From Setoptus koraiensis (lineage: Eukaryota; Arthropoda): a stretch of DNA of 64,000 nucleotides. A model generated the notes under the pieces. That model did no database searches, was not told the origin of the DNA, and was given only the letters and a program-made list of their open reading frames with translations. The stretch lies in assembly GCA_048013815.1 (NCBI GenBank), contig CM106586.1:62001-126000 (forward strand), given 5' to 3'. Within the stretch, counting starts at the first letter, position 1. Each line of letters starts with the position of its first letter. Positions 12,227 to 22,867 of this stretch are shown here, piece by piece. Made by a program: the position numbers and the translations under genes.

Positions 12227-13084
12227 GGTGGTGGCGGTGGTGGCAGTGGTGGTGTCAGTGTCGGTGGTGTTGCTTTAGGGAAGGCAGTAATTTATCAACT
12301 CATGACCATCAACTAATCACACGCACACAATGAATTGTTATGTCGTCCTCTGTGTATGTGTTGCTGAACGACAACAACCAAAGCACAATTAGATGATGAT
12401 GACGCAATCTTCTCATCTCAACTGGTCAACTTTCCCTTTCGTTATGCTGGTCACTCACTTGTTGTTGTTGTTGTTGCTGCTGCTGTTGTATGGCCAGCTA
12501 ATCATCTCTATCTGTTGCGTAACATCTAACTGACATCAGCGTTAATAACAGTCTAGCCAACGTTAGTTAGACCGCTCGCTGTTGTCGTTGTTTGTGTCAG
12601 TTGGCTAGACTGTTTGTGTGTACTCACACTGTCAATTTCATCATAACGTGCTAACCACCACGAACAACAACAACAACAACAAATGACCATCTGTTGCTAT
12701 TGATCTTCTACTCTCTCTTCACTGTTGTGTTGATGCTTTCGATTTAACAAAGCCATTATATAAGTGAAAGTGTAGAATTATTTAGTGTTTCTTATAACAT
12801 TCACTTGGTTAGCCAGTTAGCTAGTTGTCTAATGCCCTATATACACCAAATGGTATACACAATTATTTGTACCCGGTCACACTATGTGCCTCGAGGCTCA
12901 CAAAATACCTACACCGGAATGCTAAATTGAATCGCTTGGCTACCTCAAGCCTACCTCAAGCCTATCTATATCCGTCTTAGGCTTGGTACCCGTTACTGTG
13001 CACGTACCCATATGAGCATTGGGTAGTTAGTTGGGATGGCGGTCAGCAGCAAGAGTAATCAGTGGTGTTGCAAGGCCATTAAGT

Positions 13085-13099
13085 GGTGCCATCTAGCGG
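13085..13099 (-). promoter_or_regulatory. CTCF-like site
   Basis: The minus strand reads ccgctagatggcacc, which matches the CTCF consensus CCASYAGRKGGCRSY at every position but the third. Binding is inferred only from the motif. Confidence 0.4.
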
Positions 13100-13500
13100 T
13101 GAGAGCACACTAGACTGATTCTATTGTGCTTTCGCTAGTATGGAATCAGTGTAACTTTGGAAGGTTTCTCAGGTGGCCACTAGTAGTGTTCATTACGTAA
13201 TTGTGTGTGAGCAGCCTAGAAGTGTGTGTGTGTGTGTAAATGAGAATTGGAAGTGGCCCAAATTATCAGTTGCTGGTTGGTTGGTGCTGTTGTTAGTGTG
13301 GTTCTATTGTTGTGCACGTGCGACAACAACAACTGGACGTGAAACAACAACAACAGCAACAACAACAAGACATCAGTTGGTTGCACGTCATCTCAATCAC
13401 TTGATGATGACGATGGCTTCATTAGTTTATAGGATATCACTGCTCTCACTCGCCACCAACAACCAGCAACAGTAACCAGCAACAGCAGCCAGCAACAACA

Positions 13501-13560
13501 GCCAACAACAGCCAACAACAGCCAACAACAGCCAACAACAGCCAACAACAACCAACAACA
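13501..13560. repeat. 10-bp tandem repeat (gccaacaaca), 6 copies
   Basis: Five identical units and one with a single change, in exact register. Looser CAGCAAC-type repeats precede it. Confidence 0.95.
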
Positions 13561-14310
13561 ACATCGCACAGCGACAGACAGTCATGCTATATGTACACTA
13601 TATAACAGTTATGTAATATATTGTTCGGGGTGCCAACTAAACAAGACAAAACTGGCACGAGATGTGATGTGATGAGTTGAGTTGGTGGCTTCAATGAGAT
13701 ATTTCATCTCGTAAGCAGATGAACAGCTCGTTGCATTGCCATTGGCACTGATGATGATGATGGTCAGTGGTGTGCCACGGCATCTCGTTGCGCAATACCC
13801 AGTGAGACATGAAGCAATTGTTTATGTGATGGTTTGTGTATGTGCCACAGCTTGCTAAATGAAAGCATCTCTGTGCACTGACGGACAGACACTAATGAGT
13901 GGATTGGAATTGGTGCAGTGTGCACAGATTGAGCATTATTGAGCCAAATTTGTCAGTGTGTGCCATTCATATGTTGTTTGTTAATGTCGATATTGGCATG
14001 TGTCGATGAGCATTGTCGATCACATTAGGTTTAAGTTTGTTAGCTGGCTGTGGGGCCATTTTTAGTTTGGGCATCAAACTATTGCAAGAATTAAATAGAT
14101 AAAGAGAGACATCACAATAGATCACAAAGACACACAAAACAAACAAAACAACATTTGAATGAGCTATTGGGCTCACACTCTAACGAACAGTCAGCAGCTT
14201 GAGTGAGCCAATGATCAGTTAGCTATTCAATAGATAGTTACGCAACACACTATTTGCGCCACTTAAAGCGCCGTTAGCCACTATCGGCACCAACAGTGTG
14301 CAGGCAGTGT

Positions 14311-14373
14311 CAAGACAGCATAGAGGCACCATAGAGACAGCATAGAGACAGCATAGAGACGGCATAAGACAGC
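14311..14373. repeat. 11-bp tandem repeat (atagagacagc)
   Basis: About five or six imperfect units, with small changes such as atagaggcacc and atagagacggc. Confidence 0.85.
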
Positions 14374-14720
14374 GCCAAGACAGTGCACTGAAGATAGCGA
14401 GAGAAAGTAAAATGATTACATAATAACTATGGTCTGGTGCTCATTAGTTGACTGTTGTATGGCAGTGGCGATAGTAGTTAGCTTGCGATGGGTAGGTGAG
14501 CAACTTTCGCTTGTTGTTGCGACAGCAAAAGGAAGAAGAAACTAGATTAACCAATAGGCACAAACGACGACAAGCATGGCGCTTCTTCAAAGTGATTTAG
14601 CTTCTTTTAGGCTTAATGAGCTTCTTCTACATCATGTTTGTTTGTTTGTCTGCCCTCTCTAATATGATGACGAGCATGATGATGACGATGATACCATCAG
14701 CGTTGGCTTATTTCGTCGAT

Positions 14721-14840
14721 TTGGATCGCCTTGGTTCAGTTTGGTTGCGTTCGGTTGTGTTCGGTTCTGCTTGGTTCTGCTTGGTTCTGCTTGGTTGTGT
14801 TTGGTTCTATTTGGTTGTGTTTGGTTGTGTTTGGTTTGGT
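14721..14840. repeat. 10-bp register repeat, TTGGTTNNNN
   Basis: Twelve successive 10-bp units begin with ttggtt, tcggtt or ttggat and carry variable endings such as ctgc, tgtgt or ctat. The phase is kept exactly for 120 bp, close to one DNA helical turn per unit. Confidence 0.85.
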
Positions 14841-15061
14841 GGAATTTGGCTGAGTTTGGTTGGTAGTGGGCAGTTGTTAGTTGTTAGTGGCCGCCAGTTG
14901 GTAGTTGCATTGAAAATGAACCAACTAACAGGAGCACAAATGAGCCCATTTGATGAGTATAGTGACCCATAGTCATCATCTCCTTATCATCATGACGCAA
15001 CCATGTTGATGATGATGACAAGTAATCAAATAAATCGATGGTCATCATCATTAGAGTAGCT

Positions 15062-15163
15062 CGTTGGCTCGTTCGTCGTCTCGTTCTTTGGCTCGTTCAT
15101 CGCGTTCGTCGTCGCGTTCGCTGGCTCGTTCGTTGGCTCGCTCGTTGGCTTGTTCGCTGGCAA
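15062..15163. repeat. CGTT/GGCTCG-rich degenerate tandem repeat
   Basis: Repeated cgttggctcg and cgttcgtcg segments in loose 8-12 bp periods. The periodicity leaves long frames open on both strands without coding signal. Confidence 0.7.
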
Positions 15164-15262
15164 GCTAACCAACTCTTGCTATGTGCCACCGCATATGTGC
15201 ACGCCCATCTCATCAAGTTTTGTGCGTTTGTCATTACCATCACTACCACTACTACCACACAC

Positions 15263-15334
15263 ACTACTGACACTGCTGACACAACTGACACAACTGACAC
15301 TACTGACACGACTGACACTACTGACACTACTGAC
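15263..15334. repeat. 9-bp tandem repeat (actactgac), 8 copies
   Basis: Eight units in exact register with one or two changes each. The period of nine explains the Thr-Asp and Val-Ser periodic frames seen on the two strands. Confidence 0.92.
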
Positions 15335-15561
15335 ACTAGGTAGAGAATGAGAGAGAGAGAGCCAGTTAAATATCACACAAACACAAACACAAACACTGAC
15401 ACAAGCACTGGCTCAAGATGGCCGGCCGGTCATGATGATGATGATCATGATGATTACTGTGATGATTATTGTCATCATGATTGTCATAGTCGTCGTATCG
15501 CTACCAATGATCTAACCATCGCAGCCATCGCAACCATCGCAACCATCTAACAGCCATCTCG

Positions 15562-15589
15562 ACCATCAGCTGTGCTGTCAGCTGATGGT
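15562..15589. repeat. Perfect inverted repeat, 11-bp arms
   Basis: The arms accatcagctg and cagctgatggt surround a 6-nt spacer. Each arm contains a CAGCTG E-box. Confidence 0.85.
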
Positions 15590-17318
15590 GCCAGATGAAA
15601 ACGGACAGCAAATAGCAAGTGTCAAACGACAATGACATCACATCAAACTGGCTCTATCTATCCCACAATTGCCATCTATGCGCACATTATGTCCTGTGCA
15701 GTGGATATAACGTGGCGTGGTCTCAAGTTGAGCTTGCTGTCAGTTTGCTGTCTCAATGTCTTGATTGATCCCACAAGTGACGCAACACACAACCCGCTAG
15801 TCACATTAGGTAGCTTATTGGGCAGTGTGTGTGTGCCAGCAATAAGTCGTGTAGATTAGCATCAATTCAATTGATTGCTCTCTATTCCTGTCATCATCAT
15901 TATCATTATTTTCGCCATTATAATTATCATCATCATCGACATGACGACCATGGCTTCTTCAATTGAGGCCTCATATCAGTGAGTGTCTAGCGACTCAATT
16001 GATCTCATCTCTCCCTCTACTGGCCGATCACACACACACACATCATCGTTTGAGACGAGCCAACCAGCTAACGACGTCGGCTCGAGACTCGCCGGAAGAT
16101 GGAGCCGCGTAAATGCAATTTGTGTGTGTGTGTCGCTCATTGGCCATCATTATCTTTATTACCGTTATTATCTTGCTATGTCTGTGTGTCTGGTTGCAAC
16201 TAGCGACTTGCAGCTCTCTCATACACACACACGCACTCAGTTGGAGCGAGCACACGCACCACCTAATCATCAGAGTTACGTAATGGGTGCCTCAGCTCGA
16301 TGTGAGATAAAATGCGCCACTGAGTGTGGCACAAGTGCCAGATATGGTCACACCAATGGCACATAAAACGAACATGCGACTACATGTGCGATATTGGCCG
16401 TTTCCTGCATTCTATTCAGCGTTCTCTGTCACTTGGCCAACGACAGCAACAACAACAACAACAACCGTTGTAGTGGACACATCAAGTGATAGACAGAGTA
16501 TATATTTACACTTGACAGAATTAGAATAATGACCAACGAGCCCAATATTTGGCGCCTTTTCCTCTTATCGCGCCTCTTGTATTCTTGTGCTCTAGTTGCG
16601 TTCATTCTAGCCTGGCCTGCGTTAGTCTGGTCCGGTCCGGTCCGGTCTGGTCCCGTCTGGTTCAGTCTGGTCTGGTCTAGATGGCGTCTGGCAGACAGAG
16701 AGCAGACCAGACTGGCACCCGACAAGCATCATTTGCAGCCAGTTTTATCTGCAGCAGCACAACGCTGATTGTGTGCGCCACCTACAAGATGTTTCACGCC
16801 AATCCAATCAATAGCATCAGAGTGTCTCTCTCTCTCTCTCTCTCTCATAGTGCATAGATAGTGGCTCACAAAGTTGACAGTTACAATTGTTGCCAATTGC
16901 TCGCTAGCTGACGATTGTGCCGATTTCGATCCAATGCCATGTTTAATAATAATAACTATGTGTCTAGACTGCACAAGTGAGCGCTCAAGATTTCGCAATA
17001 ATAGTAGCAATAATGGCCGATAGAGATGATGATGATACTGGCCTTCGCTGGCCTCACTGGCCCCCACTGGCCCCCACTGGCCAGCGGAGTGTATGGATAT
17101 GGGCACAAAATGGAAATAATGCCGGCGTTAGCTCAAATTAAATGGACAGTGAAGCCAGAATAATAAGTGTATTTGTGTTGATGTGAGTTGTGCGAAATTC
17201 CCCCGGGTGAGATATACTGTTGGCAAGTTTTGTTTGCTGCTAACTAAAACTGAGCCTCCCGACACACGAACTTTCAAATGTCAGCTGACTGTGGATGCAA
17301 TCTGTGGATGCAACCAAT

Positions 17319-17368
17319 GGATCCAAAATAGATCCGAAATGGATCCGAAATGGATCCGAAATAAATCC
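17319..17368. repeat. 11-bp tandem repeat (ggatccgaaat)
   Basis: About four units in register, following a looser tgtggatgcaa duplication. Confidence 0.85.
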
Positions 17369-17838
17369 AACTGTGAACAATGGCCCAACTAGGCGTGTCG
17401 CGGGCACAACCGGCAAAATGGAAGCGGACCGGCCCGCTCGGTGATGTGTCCATGGAGGCCACTTTTGTTTGTCACGACCACACACACATCAGCATTGCTG
17501 ATTGTTGTTATCTACTCTATATATTTATATAGATATATCCTTTGAGATATACGTTGCGTATCATCATGTTGATGGTTAATGATAATGATGATGAGCGGCA
17601 ATAATGATTATCATCATCATTAAAGTGATGATGATGACTACACGCCAGAGTTACGCTTGTTGGCTTCACTTGCTGCAGCGCCAATACAACCCACTGGTGC
17701 CAGTGCCAGTGCCGGTGCTGCTGCTGCTGCAAGTGTCAGCATCGGACGAACATCTCCCGAAAATCTCTTTTTAGGCACAGCACCAAACAATGCACCGTGG
17801 CACCATGCATCATGATGCAACCACAGCAGCAACAACAA

Positions 17839-17869
<31 letters not shown>

Positions 17870-17966
17870 ACGATTGACGCCGTCTTGCCAACTCGCTCAA
17901 CTCATCATCATTTGCTGTCTGTCGCTAGTGTCGCCGGTGCAGCCACTTGCACGCGCACCTATTATG

Positions 17967-18003
17967 TTGCGTAATCTTAATGTTTACTGCTAAGATTACG
18001 CAA
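17967..18003. repeat. Perfect hairpin, 13-bp arms, 11-nt loop
   Basis: The arms ttgcgtaatctta and taagattacgcaa are exact reverse complements and contain TTGCGTAA, a bZIP-like octamer. Confidence 0.9.
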
Positions 18004-19124
18004 TACTTAGTAATCGTTGTCTATGTGCAGATTAAAGCCGATCCGTTGCTAGATCAAGTGACTATGCTCTTGTTGTTGTTGTGGTTGTCGTTGTTGTGGT
18101 TGTTGTTGCTGCTGTTGCTGTTGTTGCTGTTGCTGCTGTTGTTGTCATGATCGTCGACATCATTAAATTAACAACATACACACATCCCATGTCTTGAGCC
18201 GCTTGGCAAGCTGCTCGAGTCAGCTGAGAGCTCGCACAATTGTCAGCTGATTGCCAGCCGATGGTCACTTCCATGACACGGATCACAACAACCCGCCAAA
18301 TGACCATTGCTTGCCGCACCGCACCGCGCCACGCCACGCCTATCTGGTCCTACGGGGCCGATATTGTTGTGCGCTCCAGCTCATCAACATCGCCATCATC
18401 ATCATCATCATCATCATAATAACAATAATAGTAATAATAATAATAATAATCATCATCATCAGCGACGTGGGCGATCGTGGCCCCAGATCTTGGCTGGCTA
18501 GTATGGTAGCAGTAGAATGTAATGTAGTCTAATCTAACCTAGCTAACGGCCATCTAACGGCAACTCATGGCGCTAACTTAGCGCGCTGACTCAACGGCCA
18601 ACCTAATGGCAACAACAGCAACAACAGCAACAACAACAACGGCAACAACAACAACAACAACAACAACATGAGAGAGGCCAACAAATAATATAGACGTGAT
18701 CAAAGGCTCAATGTTCCATTTCTGTCACTGGTCGTCGCTGGCTTTCTATTGCTGCTCATTTAGATCTGGCTCTCTCTCTCTCTTTGGCCATCTCAAATGA
18801 TCTCAAATCATCTCAAATGATGATGACCAGTGCAGATCCAGCAAAAGTAGATGACGATAATAATCATTATCATCACCATTATCATTATTATTACTAGTGC
18901 TGCCAGTGCACCCAAGTCACCATACAGCACCTAACACCCGGCAATCAACAGCACTCATACAAGCGTTGGCCTAGCTGGTGTTAATAATAACTGCTATTCA
19001 AATAATGACACCATCTAAAACTAACGCTCTTTCTCTCTTTGTTGTTGGCGCCACCAACAGGAAAGAATAACAACCAACAAGGTGACCATCTTCGCTATTA
19101 CAATATCAACAAAATTGACAGTAG

Positions 19125-19157
<33 letters not shown>
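19125..19157. repeat. (CA)n microsatellite
   Basis: Sixteen or so CA units without interruption. Confidence 0.92.
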
Positions 19158-19160
<3 letters not shown>

Positions 19161-19665
19161 AACAAGCTAGCTAAAAAGCGCCCTCTGCACAATTATATTG
19201 TATAAAGGCGTATTGTTGTTGATGGAGCGACTCGATAAAGCACCTCAACAAATATCAGTTGCACACACTCACACGCTGACATCCGCTTTGCGTTTGAGTT
19301 AATTATAATGCGCATAATAGATGATGCAAACAAAGAAACTGCTCACCCAAAATCATTGGCAGTCCCACAACAGCAAATAATTCAATGATGATTCTTTGGT
19401 CTTTGCTGCTGACACTAGCCGATATCCACTCAAAAACCGGGAATAAACTGTGGATAGAGAGAGAGAGAGAAAGCATCATTAGTACACTTGTATAATGATG
19501 ATGATACCGTGCAAGTGTGTATGACTGGACATTGTTCTATCAATGTGTCGCTGCTGTTGTTGTTGTTGTTGTTGCTGCTGTCGTTGTTGCTGTTTCTGCT
19601 GCTGTTGCATCATCAAAGTCAGTGTGAAGTAAGCGGGAAACACACGTTGTCCAAATGATGCTGCC

Positions 19666-19666
19666 G

Positions 19667-19722
<56 letters not shown>

Positions 19723-19723
19723 G
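19666..19723. repeat. (TTG)n microsatellite
   Basis: About nineteen perfect TTG units, continuing into CTG units and then CAT units. Poly-Asn or poly-Thr frames antisense to it are artefacts of the repeat. Confidence 0.92.
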
Positions 19724-22013
19724 CTGCTGCTGCTGTCATCATCATCATCATCATCATACAACACACGACAACGACAACATTAGAGCAGATAAAGCCTGGC
19801 CAAGTAAACGAGGCAATCACGACAACGATCACTGATGACGATGATGACGCAACAAACAACATTGATGATATACCGCTCTCTCTCTCTACTATTACATAAT
19901 GTGTGTTACTCACTCAGATTCAAAGAAAGACTTTCAGCTATTATTGCATCATTAGGGAGCGGTCATCTGAGGCTCATCATTAGATGGTGGCCGACGGGCT
20001 GTGTGTCAGTGATACACAGCAAAAGCAGAGGGGATTCATTGCTTCTTCTAACGCCTCTTTGAAATGACGAGTTTGCAAGTCGTCGTCGTCACAGACACAA
20101 GTTGTTGTATCACACAGCATAAGATGCTCGATGCGTGTTTGGGACATATAGAAGTAGAGAGAGAGAGAGCAAATGTTTTTCTTCTGTTTGTTGTTAGATC
20201 ATCGTCTTCTTCTTCTTCTTCTTCTGTTAGATTCTTCTGTTGGATAGTGCCAGTGGTCATCATTAATTCTATTGATGCTGTTTGCAAGACCATCCGACGT
20301 TCTCAGACGGATGTTATTGATGTTGTTATTGTTGTCGTCGGTGTTGTCGCCGTTGTCGCTGATCACACTGGCCGCTAGTGTCCATCATCAAAGATTACAC
20401 ATACAATAACGCCACGGACCAGTATTGAATCTAGTATTAAATGCAGTTTGGCGCCAAATGAAAACTTTTTTGTTCCCTTTTTTCCTCTCGCTCCCTCTCT
20501 CTCCCTCGCTCCACAACTCACAACAACAGATATTTGTGTGTTAGTAAGATAGCAAGCAGCAGCATCACATGGACATCATTACGACATGGGCATTACGATG
20601 TTGATCACCATTACTGCATCAACATGATAAAGAATGAGTGTTGTTGTCGTTGTCGTCGTTACTGTTGTTGTTGTTGTTGTTGTTGTGATGAAGAGCATCA
20701 TCACGCATTCGCACTGATGATGCTAGTGCGATGATGATGATGATCTTGCCAGTGTGCGCAGCAACACTATTAATATTATCCCATCTCATGTATCCGATCT
20801 GTCATATACTTGGCTCCTCTATTTGGCTGCCGGCGCCACAACCAGGCAACAGCAGTAGCAGCATCAGAGTGGTCATCACGTTAATGACACAAACAAACAA
20901 TTATCCCTGCTGGCTCACTCTATCTTCCGCTCACAATGTTGTCAGACGTTACAAGATTGTTCGAGATGATATGGCGCGTCTAGCAACAGCAAAGATGCTG
21001 TCCATCATTAACATCATATCATATCGTAAATACATGGATTACGCTCTTGATATTGTCTTGATATATACGCTCACTGTGTTTAGCTCAATTTTGGTTGCAT
21101 CTTTTGAGCGACAAACAAAGTTACAACAACCAGGTTATAATGTGTGCAAAAGGTGAAGATGGCCCAGTTGTGTGTATGTGATGACACCGACGAAAGATAA
21201 GATTCGAGTTAGTTGCAAGTTGAAGCGACTTAGACAGACACGATCATCATTATCAACATTTTGGAAAATCATTAGCATTGTTATATTATTGATATTGTTG
21301 TCAGTGTGGTTAGTGTTGTTGTTGTGTCAGTTGAAATTGATGTGACTCACAACTACCTAGATATAAAATAACTTGAAATGACAACAACACTCAAGGCTTG
21401 ATATACATGAATATATGATGATGATATTTTGAGAGAAAAAGCAAAACTAATGTTGCACGACAGTAACATTGATTGCATGATGCCATTATGCATGTAATAT
21501 CTCTCCTAATATAACAACCATGTTTTAGAGAGTTCATTTAAACAGTGTTTGAGAACAATTTTAAACTCTCTCAGGTCTAGTGTCAGTATTGTAACAATGA
21601 GATCATAACTGCCATTTAGCCAACAATTTTAATATAATCATTAGATAGAGGATACTTGATTCATGCTTTATTCTCTCTCTCTCTCTCTCTCTAAAAAACA
21701 CAATCGACATAGTTGTAAATGAAAGGACACAACAAAGTAGTTCAAAATGCACTCTGACTGCCGCCCAAAAGAAATAAAACGCAACAAAGGTCGGTCTGGG
21801 TGTGAAATTGTGTGAGAGAACGCAGAACCAAATAAAAAAGAAATGCAACGATATCATTATCATTAGATCCCCGCTTCATATAGGTCCCTCTTCATCAATA
21901 TCACCACCAACAACAACATCTTACCAATAATGATCTAATCTCTCTGATACATTATCTAGAGATTCATAGGGGACACCGTCCAACTTATCATTGCCACTTG
22001 ATCTAGTAGCACA

Positions 22014-22269
22014 GCGCCATCTGACGCTTTGTCTTGAGATCTTTATCATCATCATGGGGGCCGGTACTGGTCATCCGTTCACTAAACTAGCGCCATCTAT
22101 CGCAAGACAATCTCGCTTGTGTTTGGTTTGTGCTTTGAGCGCTTGGTGGCTATTTTATGTAGTGATGGGTACCAATAGATGGCGTGGTAAATGGTTCGAA
22201 ATGGCCGGTACACCATTGCTGTCTTTGGTAATGCCTTAGGAGAACGGAATCGGTGGTAATAGATGGCGC
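22014..22269. promoter_or_regulatory. Cluster of four CTCF-like AGATGGCG sites
   Basis: Four copies of AGATGGCG lie at 22014-22022 (-), 22090-22098 (-), 22177-22185 (+) and 22261-22269 (+). Three continue as AGATGGCGC. The third sits in ccaatagatggcgtg, close to the CTCF consensus CCASYAGRKGGCRSY. The two left sites point one way and the two right sites the other. The cluster is about 0.4-0.7 kb before the LIM-homeodomain start codon, where an insulator or promoter-tethering element would be plausible. This is a motif inference only. Confidence 0.45.
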
Positions 22270-22685
22270 GCACAATCGATTGGAATAACACTTATTTTGG
22301 TTGTTGGCGCATGCGCTCTGGAAGAGCAGCCAGCTCGAATTGGCGATACAAACAAGATATTTCTATAACGTTGACAGAGGAATTTTAGTCGCGAATTATC
22401 TCTTAAAGAAGCAACAACATCAATATGAGCAACAACAGTAATGATATTGACAATAATTGATGCAGTCAGTTTGAGCCAGCGTGCACCGGAGCAGCGCCAA
22501 TTGTGGCGGCGATCGCCAATTGCAACAATCACCGACAACAAGCCAACAATCATCAATTAACAGTAGCTAGCGTGTACAAGGGTCGACCAGCATCGACGGG
22601 CTAGCAGAGGTAAATGAAGAGCAGCGAGTGTAATCAACAGAACCAGCAGTACCAGTTATTAATTAGTTAATTAATTAACCAAACG

Positions 22686-22867
22686 ATGACCATGTTTGCC
22701 ACCATTTGCGCCGGTTGCAATCGCCCTATAACAGAGCGTTTCATATTCTCCGTTATAGATAGATCGTGGCACCAAGACTGTGTAAAATGTGCCGATTGTT
22801 CGACGCGACTTAGAGAGAAATGCTTCTCGCGCGAGGGCATCATATATTGTCGCAACCACTATTATAG
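22686..22867 (+). CDS. tup: Exon 1: LIM1 domain
   Basis: This encodes residues 1-60 plus two bases of codon 61. The exon ends TATAG|gtgagt. C-x17-H and C-x16-C spacing inside the LIM domain matches Lhx1/5 and Lhx3/4; Islet has 18 and 18. The residues ICAGCNRPI and EKCFSREG resemble Lhx1/5. The alternative start is Met3; an upstream in-frame TAA excludes a longer N-terminus without another exon. Confidence 0.9.

Larger units (their letters stand above)
1..22500. other. Long gene-free region upstream of the LIM-homeodomain gene
   Basis: I find no reading frame here that resembles a known protein or that has coding character. The longer open frames run through CAA/CAG, TTG/TCG or TGG repeats, or are short and lack plausible splice context. 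The stretch holds microsatellites, minisatellites with 9-18 bp units, several perfect inverted repeats, a hexamer island and CTCF-like sites, all listed separately. It is probably intergenic DNA, or it contains distal promoters and 5' non-coding exons of the LIM-homeodomain gene, as is common for developmental regulators. I cannot exclude unrecognised small exons. Confidence 0.6.

Noticed and set aside
11884-12333. 149-codon frame rich in Leu, Cys, Trp and Gly
   Set aside because: It is the translation of TTG/TCG and GGT repeats; no conserved motif, and the composition follows the repeat.
14616-14972. 118-codon frame with repeating LVVFGCVWF
   Set aside because: Comes from the 10-bp TTGGTT array.
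19479-19913. 144-codon frame with poly-Thr and poly-Gln
   Set aside because: Antisense reading of the TTG microsatellite and neighbouring CTG/CAT repeats.
20731-21156. 141-codon frame with some hydrophobic segments
   Set aside because: No recognisable family, starts in an ATG repeat, and no supporting splice or regulatory context.
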